The notes below the pieces were generated by a model. It was not told where the DNA came from. It did not search any database and worked only from the letters and a program-made list of their open reading frames with translations. The translations under genes and the position numbers were made by a program. From Lecanosticta acicola (Eukaryota; Ascomycota; Dothideomycetes; Mycosphaerellales; Mycosphaerellaceae), in the NCBI GenBank assembly GCA_963674455.1, contig CAVMBE010000027.1, positions 186,001 to 250,000 of the forward strand: 64,000 bases of DNA. Direction: 5' to 3'. Below are positions 32,075-42,511 of this stretch, piece by piece. Numbering within the stretch: position 1 is the stretch's first letter; every line of letters begins with the position of its first letter.

Positions 32075-32463
32075 ATGAACGGAAATATCCTCAGTCAACC
32101 ATCGCACCGCACTGTCTATCAGCAACATCCTCCGCCTTCGCAGCCAAGCGGCACAGTCAGGCTTTATCCCCAAAAGTCGCTTCATCAGCATTGCATATCG
32201 ACCGTCGTCATGCCGGTCGGACAGACCTCTTCGGAACGCAAGAAGGCCGCTGATCAAAAGTGAAGGGCCAATACTTCACGCTTGCGCGTTGCCCTTCGCT
32301 AACATCTCATAGGACTGAGAGTCTACTTCAAGGTATTGGAGCTCAATTTGCTGGTTCTGGAACCTCGAGAAGTCCCAATGCCAGCTCCAGCACTACAAAG
32401 GGGCCGCGTCAATCGGACACGGCCTCCCAGGGGACTGCTCCGCCCAAATCTCGCAAGAATTAG
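32075..32463 (+). CDS. small basic orphan protein, two exons
   Basis: Exons 32075-32259 and 32313-32463. The 53-nt intron has donor GTGAAG and a textbook GCTAACATCTCATAG branch/acceptor. The product is 111 residues from ATG 32075, or 66 from ATG 32210 (MPVGQTSSERKKAADQ), the latter reading more like a natural start. Across the junction it gives AADQKTESLLQGIGAQFAGS, then a Ser/Thr/Lys tail ending PPKSRKN. The protein is hydrophilic, basic and predicted disordered, with no signal peptide and no known domain. It lies in a gene-poor stretch. The splice signal quality and the smooth composition across the junction are the evidence; expression data would decide. Confidence 0.45.
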
Positions 32464-33501
32464 CCACGACTCCCTGGACTCCGTGATATTCCGCCACTGC
32501 AGACGTAGCGTACTCTGTGAGATAAGTGACAGTATTTTCGAGACCGCAATATATTGTCGAACATACAAATTGACGGCCCGGTAGATGTTTTGCGGGACCT
32601 CGGTGGTTTTAGGCAAGCCGTAAATTCTCGAGGCAATTGGAGCAACAGACTGCGAATTGACTAGTCAAGATCGAAAATAAGACATTCAAAATTAACGAAT
32701 TCTGAAATTGTTCTGGTGTTCCTTGTCCGGCTCTCCACCTCGAGCTCATCATCGTGAACTCCGAACCCCGAACTCCGTGGCTTCTGACAAGACTTTTGAC
32801 CGCTGCATGATTCTTGGCGACAGGCGGCCCCTTCCGCTCTTAGCTTCCGTCTAGTACGGCATACTATATCAACCACCTTCAGAAAAGCATTCACTTCTGG
32901 CAGCTCGAACGTATTCCCGTCGCCTAAGCACGGCGCGTGAAACCATCACCTCCAGAACGGGCGCCCAAGCTCCTATCGAAAGCATTCCAATGGACGTACT
33001 TCGACTTTTGCGCGTTACATGTGAAAAGGCAAGGTTCGACGCACCGGAAATTCCATGGACGGGACTTCATCCTCATCACATCGATGGAGACTGATTGGCT
33101 TCCTGCTCATGGCTCCCAGCCTCCTCCTTCAGTTCAGGGGAAATGGGCGCCGGAGCAAGTGATATTCGCAACTCCAACAGTGTTCTGCTCTGTATAGCAT
33201 ACTACGTTTTCCACCAAAGGCTGACTCAATGGCAGTGCAGGTGGCCGCCGCCGCAATTTCTTCGCCATGTCGTTGGTCATTCTCCTTCCCTTTCTCCATC
33301 TTTCGTTGCTAGGCAACCAGAATTCAGCTCAAGTGAATGAAATGCACCATCCCGTCCTAGCCATACCATTGGTCTACCTCCTTCAGCGCAGATCGAACAT
33401 CGCGAGAGTCCTCTCGGCGACGACCAAGTACGGACGGAACAGCTCCAGGCTACCTCCGCCGTCGTCTGCGAGGACTGTGTGCTTGGCTGAGATAAGCCAG
33501 C
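32464..33501. other. gap, 1.0 kb
   Basis: No supported gene. Short frames on both strands lack starts or coding-like composition. Confidence 0.35.
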
Positions 33502-34494
33502 ATGTGGGATGGAGACGCGGGGACTTCTCAGCCGGTAATTTGGTACGTCTTCAGTTGTCCTCGTTAGGAATGGTCTGTTCCTTTGCTTACGTACCTCCCC
33601 CAGGAACGACAATTCCACACTTCTAGCTTTCGTCGGATACCATCTTCCTGATATCGATGATAGTCTGTTGGCGTATAAGAGAGTTCGAGTTGGTCCATCG
33701 GTTGCGTGCTGGCATGCTGCGGTAAGGGAGAGGGACATCACAGCTGAGTTGAGTCCGTGGGCAGAATACAAAGTAAGTCATTGCGCCTCAAAGATCGGTA
33801 GCACCGGATTGACACGCAGTTCCCGCAGAAAGTGGAACCCAGAATTGCCATGCGACGCTGGCTTCGAAACCGTGACGATCATCAAGTGCTTTGGCTGAAT
33901 TTTGGAGGCACAAGAAAGCCACGGCGGTCGAAAAAGCGACGCAGGGAGCCATAAGGACCTGAGACACGGTCGAATGCTCCTGCTATCATGGTCAGAGCCG
34001 GAAGAAGACCTGTTGTCTGTAGACATTGTTGATATCAAACCGATGGCATCGTTTCGGGATAATAGGGCAATTCAAACCCACTTTACTCGCGCAACGTCTG
34101 CTCGCATCGGCCAATTCACCATTTCAGATGGGTTGTCAGTTGATCCAAAAAGACTCAACCCTACCGACAGTCTGCTCACACTCAGTACGAGTTGGATTAT
34201 CACGAGGCCATATGGTCGTCGTAAGAGAATTACGCTGCTTTGAGACTGACATGGCGCGTTGTCGGAGACACGTCGCAACGCTTAGAGGCAACTTCTCCAG
34301 CCTCCGCAGCCATCGATGGGAGTGAGCCCCTGCAACGGGGACATGACAAGTCCAGAGAGGAGTTACCTAGATACTGGGAAATGCTTTGGATTGGCTTGGA
34401 GCATGTCGCGTGTAGTTACCCGTTGAACGCAGGAAGGTGCGATATTCAGCATTGCCGCATTGCAGAGAAGGCCTTGCGCAAACGCTGCGAATGA
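33502..34494 (+). CDS. orphan multi-exon gene, exact structure uncertain
   Basis: Exon 1 33502-33542 (ATG 33502, MWDGDAGTSQPVIW), exon 2 33604-33772 (NDNSTLLAFVGYHLPDIDDS, LLAYKRVRVGPSVACWHAAV, ending LSPWAEYK), exon 3 from 33820 (FPQKVEPRIAMRRWLRNRDD). Introns of 61 nt (GTACGT, CTTAC branch, CCCCCAG) and 47 nt (GTAAGT..CACGCAG) are canonical. Read straight on, exon 3 ends at a stop at 33954, giving 114 aa. Alternatively a 43-nt intron (GTGACG..CACAAG) shifts into the next frame, MLLLSWSEPEEDLLSVDIVD. That frame continues through a strong GTAAGA..CGCTTAG intron (34221-34284) to YWEMLWIGLEHVACSYPLN and a stop at 34494. One long gene or two adjacent short genes are both possible. No family is recognised. 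Confidence 0.45.
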
Positions 34495-35052
34495 TATCTT
34501 CGAGATGATAACGCGCCATCATTTGACCATATGTCTTCCAAAAAGAGTTCCCAAAGTCGTCGGCATGATCGTACGAACGCCAGCTCGAAATTTTGCGGTT
34601 TGCACCGGCTCACAAGAGGAGCTTTCCCTTTTCCCCAGTGACCGAGAGATTCCGTCATTGGGAATGATAGCCTTCGAGATAGAAATTGAATGTTGGATGT
34701 TGGATGTTGACGGAGAGTGTCGCGCTTAGAAAAGAAGTTGAAGGAAGGTCCAATCTCGGCTAAAGGTTGATCCGGCAACTGTGTCACCTCTTCACTCGCC
34801 TCGCTCGAAGGTTCTTCTCCTTCAGAACTTCCTTCTCTACTTACACACTCGTTCCTCACTACTCAGTATACCAACGTCACTTTAGACCTGAAGAACGACA
34901 ATGTTCCTTCAGTTATCAGTTGTCATGAGCTACGGGCCGTCTACTGATTCTCTTAGTCGGAGCACTCACTGCCTGGACCTTATGGGAGGAAAACATTGCA
35001 ATGGTCGCATGAAGCGTAACGTAACGTCAGCGAAGCCACTCTTGCAGCATCT
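34495..35052. other. gap, 0.56 kb
   Basis: Nothing supportable. A short tandem (TGGATGTTGGATGTTGA) lies near 34693. Confidence 0.35.
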
Positions 35053-35530
35053 ATGTTCTCGAAATGCAGCGATGGCACCCATTTGTACTCTGTGAGCTCG
35101 GCTTTGGAGTGCTGCAAAGAAGCGGCCAAGGCACCCGCATGCGAACCATTTCGCCTGCTGAAAAAGAATGTAAGAGCCACATCGCAGCTCTATTGGATCT
35201 CTGATGCATCAAAGATTGTTCTTTCTTTGCGCGGGCGATCGTTTCAGGGGTCGAAAGTCATTGCGGAGGGCATCAAGCTCGCTGTCAAACTTGCTGCCTA
35301 ATTTAAGGACGTCGAAGATGCTGCGGACCAAGCTCGTCAACTCGGCATCTTTCTAGAGGATTCGAACCAGGCTGTGATATTCCTTCGGCAATTTCAACAG
35401 AACCAGTGAAAGAGCCGTGCAGATGCGCTCTCGCCATTGGCGCATATCAAAGCTATGGTGGATCAGCTGACTGAGGCCATGAAGGACTTGAAGGCAAAGA
35501 TTGATATTGCGAAACCCGACAGCCGAACCT
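35053..35530 (+). pseudogene. stop-interrupted helical coding relic
   Basis: One plus frame from ATG 35053 carries helix-rich sequence through two in-frame stops, TAA at about 35299 and TGA at about 35407. Before the first stop: SKVIAEGIKLAVKLAA. Between the stops: FKDVEDAADQARQLGIFLED. After the second: HIKAMVDQLTEAMKDLKAKI. Composition does not change at the stops, which argues for former coding sequence rather than UTR. The 3' end abuts the end of the receptor gene on the opposite strand (35575). Such all-helical segments occur at the N-termini of fungal NLR-like proteins, but no family is assigned. A GTAAGA donor inside the frame also allows a shorter spliced product. Confidence 0.4.
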
Positions 35531-35574
35531 TCATAAGCGCCGGGACACGCATATCATGGCAATGCTCGCATCCA

Positions 35575-36921
35575 TTACTCTCGTCTAATCTCGACATCGT
35601 TGCGGACATGTATCGAAGCCCGCGAATACTGGCCCGTCGACTTCTCGCGATCGGCATCAGCAGTGTCCTTGGCTTCGTCCGCTTCGGTATGCCAAGCTTC
35701 GACATCTGTGGTGTTGCCGTTGCCCGCCAACGACCCTTGCGAGCTCCAGGATGATTTCCCGTGAACTGCAATCGTCGGCGTCTCGACTTCATCGTTGCCT
35801 TTAGGATGGACCTCACTCTCACTCCTCGAGCGACTGGCTTGAGAATCGACGCTACCAAGAGTGCGTATGCTCCTTAAGCTGTGAGCGACACGACTCGGGA
35901 TTGTCGATGTGCAGAGGTAGTGTATCGACGGCAAATTCACGACTGTGATCGACATGCCTGATTCCAGGAGTCCGATGTAGAGCGTCTGAGGCTCGGGACC
36001 TTTGGCTTGGAAGAAGAAGACGACTCGCGCAATGGCGGCTCCAAGTCCACTGAGATGCGATTGTTTAGCGATTGTACTATGGCCACATTCATTAGCAAGA
36101 AGAGACTTACACGAAGGCCAGAAGAAAGACGCCAAATACAGCGAGCTTCTTGGCAATAGTGGTCCTCAGCTTCATGATCTGCGATCATCCTGTTAGCTTT
36201 TCGGTAACACTCTCTTCTTTCTCGAGACTCTTACCAGAGGGACCGGCAGCACCAGTATCCAGATGTCCAGGATCATATCTGAGATGGCAAGCTCCTCCGC
36301 CCAGACAGGGTTGAGATCGCAATATTTCTTGAACTGGCCAGTCCAAGGCGCAGAGAAGTGCGACCGGCATTGGTAGCATGACAGAAAGTCGGACGTGATG
36401 TACCATAGTGCGATGATGACCATGGTCCCGATGATGATGCGGCTGAACCAGCTATGGCGTTCGACAACGAAGATCCGACGATACATGAACAAGGCACTCA
36501 GCTTAGCGCATGCCAGTGTGTTGAGGTTGAGAAAGTCGTATGCGAGGGCAACTTGGATCCCCAACTTGGCGTGAGCTGCTTTTTGTGCAGCCGTTTGTCC
36601 ATTGTCGTATCCGAATTGACCCAGACGGACCACTAATGCGTTGTCAGCTGCGATGCTCCTCAACGATAATGATAGGACATACTCTCTATGCCGAGTGCAG
36701 CAGCAGCAATGTACGTGATCTGAGGAGGGACATATTAGCATCTTTCTACACGAGGCGCACGTGGCCATTCTTACCACTCCGAAAAGGGCGAACCAGTCAT
36801 CAAAGCCCAGTGGAACCTTCTGTGATTTACGAGCATAGGCTCGAAGGCTCACTGCGACGGTCGACAAGGCGATGAATGACCCGCAGACTGCGAACAGCCC
36901 TTCTTTCGTTGAAGCTGACAT
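35575..36921 (-). CDS. fungal rhodopsin-fold integral membrane protein (PTH11/SAT4-like)
   Basis: Five exons: 36775-36921, 36683-36719, 36235-36632, 36111-36178 and 35575-36049. All four introns are 50-61 nt with GTAAGA/GTATGT/GTAAGT donors and frame is conserved; 374 residues. The start, MSASTKEGLFAVCGSFIALS, forms helix 1. Later hallmarks are GFDDWFALFG, the conserved YDFLNLNTLACAKLSALFMY, RRIF, the Cys pair CYQCRSHF and KKYCDLN, and DMILDIWILVLPVPLIMKLR. Seven membrane helices are expected; the last quarter is a hydrophilic, Ser/Asp/Glu-rich cytoplasmic tail. This family of fungal membrane proteins includes PTH11-type receptor candidates; no CFEM domain is present here. Ligand unknown. Confidence 0.88.
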
Positions 36922-37570
36922 GGTGCGCTGAGATGTTGTCGTGGACGAGGATCGAGGAAATGAGGATCGAAAACTTGACGACCAGAGCTGAAATCGCGAC
37001 TAGATGATCCATCCAACAAAGCTGATCTATACCCCCGGCAAAGAGATTTACACCCGAGGAAGAGCTGGCATCACCAACGGTGATCCGACTCTCGCAGAAT
37101 CTACGTTCCTCGGGAGAAAGCAAGTTGTGGGATCGGCAGCGGGGACTTCTCGCGAGACGCCAACGTGTCTCGCGCGTGGCTGGCATTAAGCTCATCACAA
37201 GCTTGCGGCTCTAGCTCGATTGAGAAGTAGGGTAGACGATCGAATCCTGCAGGAGCGTGACCCTTCCCGGTTCGCGCATGAGAGACCAAAATAACTTCAG
37301 CTTGTACAGACGGCGCTGTACGATCATATCATCAAAGGACCGCGGGACGCCTGATGATGATGCACCCGCCCGCCTTTTCTTTCCCTGCGAATCGCAGGTC
37401 ATCATGGTCATCAAATGGTGCAACTTCTTCACCGGCCGAGATAAGCATGCCACATTTCAACTACAACATCGCTCTCCAGACCTGTCCTAGACTTGCAGCA
37501 ACAGAGACATCGACATCGACATCGACATCGACATCGACATAGCCTACAAGAGCCCAAACGAACATCCAAG
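36922..37570. other. divergent intergenic region, 0.65 kb
   Basis: Shared 5' flank of the receptor gene (-) and the small secreted protein gene (+). It contains GTGGGAT plus GCGGGGACTTCTC at 37127-37151, which recur at 33504-33529, and a (GACATC)n tract just before the + gene. Confidence 0.4.
37506..37540 (+). repeat. (GACATC)n microsatellite in a 5' leader
   Basis: About six GACATC units lie 30 bp upstream of the ATG at 37571, most likely in the untranslated leader. If translated in one frame it would give His-Arg repeats, but the signal-peptide ATG lies downstream and is preferred. Confidence 0.8.
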
Positions 37571-37836
37571 ATGCGTAGCACGATTCTGGCAATCTTCGCT
37601 TCGGTGGCAATGATGGTGGCAGCAGCACCCGTCACCCCGCCAAACGCTCAACTTCCATCGCTGGTGCCCCGAGACGACCAAGGTGAGTATTCAGAAAACA
37701 AAGGACCATCGTCATTCGCTTTCCGAGCCGCTGGATTGACACTTCGGACTCGCGCGCAGACTCCGACACCGACGCAACCACGGCAGACCAGACAGCAGAC
37801 GACTCACCCGCCAGCGTGGCCGTCTTTGAAGATTAG
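37571..37836 (+). CDS. small secreted protein, 62 aa, two exons
   Basis: Exon 1 37571-37682 and exon 2 37760-37836, 77-nt intron (GTGAGT..CGCGCAG). Start MRSTILAIFASVAMMVAAAP is a clear signal peptide, probably cut after about residue 19. The mature part is about 43 residues: a Pro/Ala/Leu stretch (VTPPNAQLPSLVPRDD), then an acidic Asp/Thr/Ala-rich tail with eight Asp before SVAVFED. It has no Cys, Tyr or Trp and no dibasic Kex2 site. It is convergent with the UstYa-type gene 217 bp away. It could be a small effector-like protein, a wall component or a peptide precursor; the neighbourhood suggests but does not prove the last. A single-frame reading runs past the donor and gives a false 3' half. 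Confidence 0.6.
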
Positions 37837-38052
37837 AGCCAAGGATCGTGTAGGATCACGAAGCTCGTCGCGGCCGGTCAAACGGCCGTGGATCCTGCCT
37901 ACTAGGTCGGCGAGCAATTATCATGAACACACCACCACTGTGATGATTTCAAACTTGTACACTAGAATCCGCACCATCGCTTGCAAGTCACAGGCGTTGA
38001 AGAATGGCACAATTGTTAAAAAAGTATCGATTGGAGGCGCAATGATGGCTAG

Positions 38053-39142
38053 CTACTGCAACTCCGTCCGATTCTCCCACGGCCGAGAGCCATCGGGACA
38101 GAACTTATACCTATCAATCTCCTTCCAACTCCTGTCGTTCCGGTTCGCGGAGAGGTAGCACGCACTGCGCTCGTGGGTCCAGTCTACCAGGGCGTCCCAG
38201 TTGCGGCACATGCGCGTCATGCCTCTGCCGGCGACAACGTCCTTGTAGTGCACATTCTCGTTCACCCGCCCGGTGTACAGGGGAAGGTCATCGGCTGTTG
38301 TTGCAGATAGATCAGTCCTTTTTGCGATGGAATGCGACATCCGGAAGAGGAAACTTACCATTGCACATTACCGTCTCGCGCAGAACGTTCAGGCAATGCA
38401 TCGTATGGCCGTAAGGGAAGTCCATGTCTGCTTCTGCGACGCCGTCCTGCTTTTGATTGATCCATGATCGAAGCACGAGCTAGACAGACGGGCAGTGCAG
38501 TCAGTCAGTGCATCATTCTTCCTTCTCAGCTCGAGTGTCGTTGGATGGATATAGCCTACCGTGCAGTGGAGCTCGTGTGCAGCAGTCGGGATATAGACGC
38601 CTTTACTGAGATCCCTAGAAAATCGTATCAGGCCCGGGTCTAAAAGCTGGCATGAAAGGTCTTCTTCGCCACTTACCAAGGCCAGCGCATCGCATGCGGG
38701 AGACCTTCGGAGACGGTATATGCATCGTCCAGCGCGACAAAGAGTGCCCAGGCGTTCAATCTCGGATCATTCCAGGCGGCGTCTTGGACCGTCCGATTCA
38801 GACTGCTATAGACGGGATCGGGATCTGTTCTCCTAGGCGTGTCTCGGCGCAGATGTGCTGTCAAAGAAAGGCATGTCTCAGCCTCGCTATCTCTCCCAAT
38901 TGCAAGAGTATTGTCTTACCGAATTGCGACGGGATGCCGTTGTAAAGTGCCTGAGGTCGGGCGAAGCGGACGTAGAATAGCGAGATGTTTGCGGCCAGAG
39001 AGGCTACGAGACAGACAGCTAAGACTATGCATATGCTCCTCCACTTGGTCTGTCGGAAGGCATGCTCTCGGAGGCGCAGAACGTCCTTTTCTTCCAGTTC
39101 GGAGTCTGTCTGCGGGACTCGGTCGTAGGTGCCGGAAGACAT
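38053..39142 (-). CDS. UstYa-family (DUF3328) oxidase-like protein
   Basis: Five exons: 38920-39142, 38677-38857, 38560-38614, 38359-38479, 38053-38294; introns 62-80 nt with canonical ends. Protein 273 residues. A cytosolic N-terminus (MSSGTYDRVPQTDSELEEKD) is followed by one membrane helix (about 35-57), and then a lumenal domain with the two family-defining HxxHC motifs, HELHC (148-152) and HTMHC (178-182). The second lies in the conserved HCLNVLRETVMC context, followed by CRNWDALVDWTHERS. UstYa proteins catalyse oxidative steps such as macrocyclisation in dikaritin RiPPs (ustiloxin, phomopsin, asperipin) and other fungal metabolites, probably with copper. All key residues are present, so it looks functional. 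Neighbours are a small secreted protein and an alpha/beta hydrolase. Confidence 0.9.
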
Positions 39143-39907
39143 ATTGATGGGAATGATGAACGAAGTCCTAGTCCGTGATGAGGGTGAAGCTGTGTCGACG
39201 AGCTTTCCACACGCCTGGAGACACCACGAAGTCACGAGACTCCGCTTGTCAGGACAGGACAGTGTGGTGTTGAATAGCGCCGATCTGAATCGACATACTT
39301 CCAATGGGTTCGTGTGATATCGCTGGGATCGGGTGTGAAAGCTCGTGTTGCTTTTCAGCTCTGCCCGTAGCTCGCATCAGCCGCAAAGCCTCTGAACGCA
39401 TCACACATGTGTATGTGCATGGGCTGGCAGATCATGCAGGTGCGTTCGGGGGGCGGTGGTGATACTTGATAGGCGCCGGCACATAATCATTGTCACTGCG
39501 CCACTGTTGAGCCAAGAGCGTTGGTTGCGCTGGCGATGTTGTACGGCGGCATTCCTTCACCGGTGCAGCCAGGTGGGAGTGTCTGGACATTGTGACTGTA
39601 CGTACTCGCACGTGTTCAACGTCAAGACGAGAGATGAGGTGGCCCAGGCGGCGTGAACGTGAAGCTTGATGACAACAATGATGAAATGCAGGTCGTGATG
39701 CCTCGTGTAAAGGAAGATAAGGTATCTTTGTACCTCGCTTACCCTGAAGTCGACCTCACCTCACCACACCACACAGCTCTAGCTTGAGAGGTGAGGAGCT
39801 GTGCCGTGCTGTGCTGTGCTGTGCATATCGATTGCGCGCCACGACCTGCTCGAGCCGTCGCTATCTTTAGCACCACTTCACATCAGATCTGCTTCTGCCT
39901 CGCCAAC
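39143..39907. promoter_or_regulatory. shared divergent promoter region, 0.77 kb
   Basis: Separates the UstYa-type gene (-) and the hydrolase gene (+), which are head to head. It ends with a (GTGCT)n tract at about 39799-39822 before the hydrolase leader. The head-to-head layout makes co-regulation possible; no factor site was identified. Confidence 0.35.
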
Positions 39908-40923
39908 ATGGCCAAGGACAACTTCCGAGACGGCAAAGCTCCATTCAACTTGAAATCGAGACATACGCCCTGCGAGACGTACTACAAAATCTACGGCGAC
40001 CTGGACTGCGGCAGACCTCCTCTGATAGTCCTCCATGGCGGTCCGGGCGTCGGCCATGCATATCTCGAGGCGTACAGTGGAATCGCGACGGATTGCGGAA
40101 TACCTGTCGTCTTCTACGATCAGATCGGCTGTGCTCTGTCCACGCACCTGCCAGAGACCAATGGCGACAAGGCGTTCTGGCAACCAAGTCTGTTCGTAGA
40201 GGAGCTGGAGAGCCTCCTGGCACACCTCAACATCAGCCGCGAGGATGGACCGGGCTTCCACGTCTTCGGACACAGCTGGGGTGGTACTCTGGCTGCGACC
40301 TTCGCCTCTCGCCAACCTCCCGGACTTCGCAAATTGATCATCGTCAGCGGAACTTCCGATGGACAGATCTTTCAGAATCACCTCTGGCAATTGCTGAAGC
40401 AGCTGCCGGAGGCCCATGAAAAGGCCGTGGAAGATGCGATACGAAGAGAAGACCTTACGGATCCAGCATATTTGGCGGCGATGGCGGCGTTTGGCAAGGC
40501 GTTCCTCTGTCGGTCAGACCCCTGGCCTCCTGCGGAGCTGATAGAGAGTCGCAAGAATCAGGCCGCGGACCCGACCGTTCGTGATACCATGTTAGTCAGG
40601 CTGTCTCTTGCTCGTATACAGTTCGACGACTTACTAATCCCAATCCTCCTCGCAGGCAAGGCCGGTCGCCCTTCCTGTACGACGGGTCAATGGAGCACTA
40701 CAGCACCATTCCGCTCCTACCCAAAATCAACGTCCCGACTCTACTTTTCAACGGCGAATTCGACACCGCAGGCTACCCTGTGATGGTGCAATTCTTCAAC
40801 CACATTCCCAAGGTGAAATGGATGACACTCGATGGCGCAAGCCATATGTCTCATTTGGATTCTGAAGCAATGCGAGAGAGAACTTTGAAGCTGGTCGGCG
40901 AGTTTCTGAAAGACAGTCAATAG
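39908..40923 (+). CDS. alpha/beta hydrolase, proline iminopeptidase/L-amino-acid amidase family (S33)
   Basis: Exons 39908-40590 and 40656-40923 with a 65-nt intron (GTTAGT..CGCAG); 316 residues from ATG 39908 (MAKDNFRDGKAPFN). The oxyanion-hole motif HGGPG follows PPLIVL. The nucleophile elbow GHSWGG places Ser123, and the other triad members are Asp264 in FNGEFDTAG and His291 in DGASHMSHLD. The cap region holds the usual helices (FQNHLWQLLKQLPEAHEKAV). This subgroup releases N-terminal proline or hydrolyses amino-acid amides; fungal members also occur in peptide-metabolite clusters. No signal peptide, so probably cytosolic. It is divergent from the UstYa-type gene, which may be functional or chance. 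Confidence 0.9.
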
Positions 40924-41114
40924 AGCGTGCACTTGGGTAAGATCTGAAACTGGCAGGCCTTCCGGCTGTCTGCGCTGCAAACTCTCTTATTGGACAATCC
41001 TCTTACTCCAGGAGCGAATCTGTGGAAGCAGGAACGCCGAAGAGTAGCAGCCATGGGTAGTCTCGGTGCGAATTGCGTTCTAATGCAATACAATGCCGTA
41101 TGCTTCGCACGCCG

Positions 41115-41633
41115 CTACGAGTCCGCCGAGACGGCCTCCTCTGGCGAGTCTTTGCTCTTCATGAAGTAGTCCCGAGCGGTCTCAAAAGCATTAATAGCCA
41201 AGACGCGGTTGAAGTCGTACGCCAAACACGCCCAGTCCCAAGCAGAAGGATATCTCTCGTACAGCCCCTGCAACCTCTCCATGTTCTCCTCCGTGGGCTG
41301 AATGACGCCCTCGTCCCTCAATCTCTTCACCAGCGCAAGAGTCCATCGCTGACAATGCCAGTCCTTGTCTTCGTTGTTCATCGCTTCCTTCTCCGCCAAC
41401 TCCCGCATCCGCTCGAGTTGTTCTTCAGAGATCTGCCCGAGCTCGATCGATTCCGCCCATCGGCGGGTGGTCTCGGGGTTTCTGACAACGCGAGTGTCGT
41501 AGGAGAATTTGTGTGCCGCGCCGCCGATCTGAAAACATTCGAAACGGCCTGATTCGGTGGGATGCTGCACGTTGAGGGTCCAGTGTTTGTAGGGGAACGT
41601 GCGGAAGGTCGTGACGAAGACGCGGAGAGGCAT
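41115..41633 (-). CDS. uncharacterised fungal protein, 172 aa
   Basis: Start ATG 41633 (MPLRVFVTTFRTFPYKHWTL) is taken because the compact domain begins there. An in-frame ATG at 41816 would add 61 residues, basic and then Ser/Thr-rich, which could be a mitochondrial-type leader. The domain has an opening strand ending in HW, SGRFECFQIGGAAHKFSYDT, and a second half with NEDKDWHCQRWTLALVKRLR. This resembles uncharacterised fungal domains in which an N-terminal 'HW.l.v' and a central 'D.W.Cq.W....l..L' box recur (DUF6914/DUF7770-like). I am not certain of the family. No catalytic role is assigned. Confidence 0.6.
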   Translation of the reverse strand: MPLRVFVTTFRTFPYKHWTLNVQHPTESGRFECFQIGGAAHKFSYDTRVVRNPETTRRWAESIELGQISEEQLERMRELAEKEAMNNEDKDWHCQRWTLALVKRLRDEGVIQPTEENMERLQGLYERYPSAWDWACLAYDFNRVLAINAFETARDYFMKSKDSPEEAVSADS

Positions 41634-42511
41634 GGCTGTTGGTGCTGCTGTTCCGAGGTGTATGAGGTGAGAGCTTCTGTCAAGAAATTTGGGGCTGAAG
41701 GTAGTAAAAGTGCGGCTTGTTACTGTTTGAAGCATTGTTCGAAAATATAACGCGCAGTGGAAGCGTTTCATACGATTGTCTTTCTTACGATTGTTGCGAG
41801 CTTTCCCTTTGTCCATCTACGGCGGAACATCCACTACGCTCCTCGCAAGTCTTAGCTCAGCCCGTCGAGTGTGGAGATGTATGGCATTGGCCATATTTCG
41901 AATGCACTCCCCGGTGGTCGAGTCGAAGGAGAGGAGTTGGGGTCTAGCAGACTCAGTTGTGAGTACCATGCTGGGCGCCTGAGAAGTGCGAGAACGGCGG
42001 ATAGCAGTTGATCTATACGACCAGTGACGGATTATGATGTCGATTGATGCGTCCACAGCATACATTACAATGCGTGATCAATGTCGGGAAAGGATGAAGA
42101 AGACGAACTTGGAGTTTGAATATGGTGTGTGAAAGTGAATGGCTGGGGCATGGTCCGTGCATGCGCTAAACTTGCCATAGGAGCGACACTACAATCGATC
42201 GCTATGATAGAGTAGCTATGACACGAAGTATGTCTAAACAAGGATTGGTGGTTGCAGACGGGTACGATCACTTGCTGCGACATCACGGCATTGATGCGGG
42301 GTCATGTTCGCCGTCCTACGATACGATACGATGCGGGCAACATAGCGTGCAGCGTTGGACGTCCATGGCAGTGATAGGCCATCTATTCAACCAGAGTTCG
42401 CGTACACCGGAGGGTCGACGATGCAGGTACCGGTACCGGTACCGGTACTAGTATGTATACCAACTTCCACCTCCTCTGTCCATTTCCCACTTTCCATTCT
42501 CATCGGCCAAC
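41634..42511. promoter_or_regulatory. divergent promoter region, 0.7-0.9 kb
   Basis: Between the 41115-41633 gene (-) and the fucosidase gene (+). It holds a GGTACC tandem near 42426, 64 bp upstream of the fucosidase ATG. No factor site recognised. Confidence 0.35.
42426..42448 (+). repeat. GGTACC tandem (about four units)
   Basis: GGTACCGGTACC... runs 23 bp just upstream of the fucosidase start, preceded by a shorter GATACGATACGAT tract at 42319. Each unit is palindromic, so the tract can fold on itself. Function unknown. Confidence 0.8.

Noticed and set aside
35352..35372. tRNA T-arm-like GATTCGAACC on the minus strand
   Set aside because: The stem does not pair and no acceptor, D-arm or anticodon stem is found around it.
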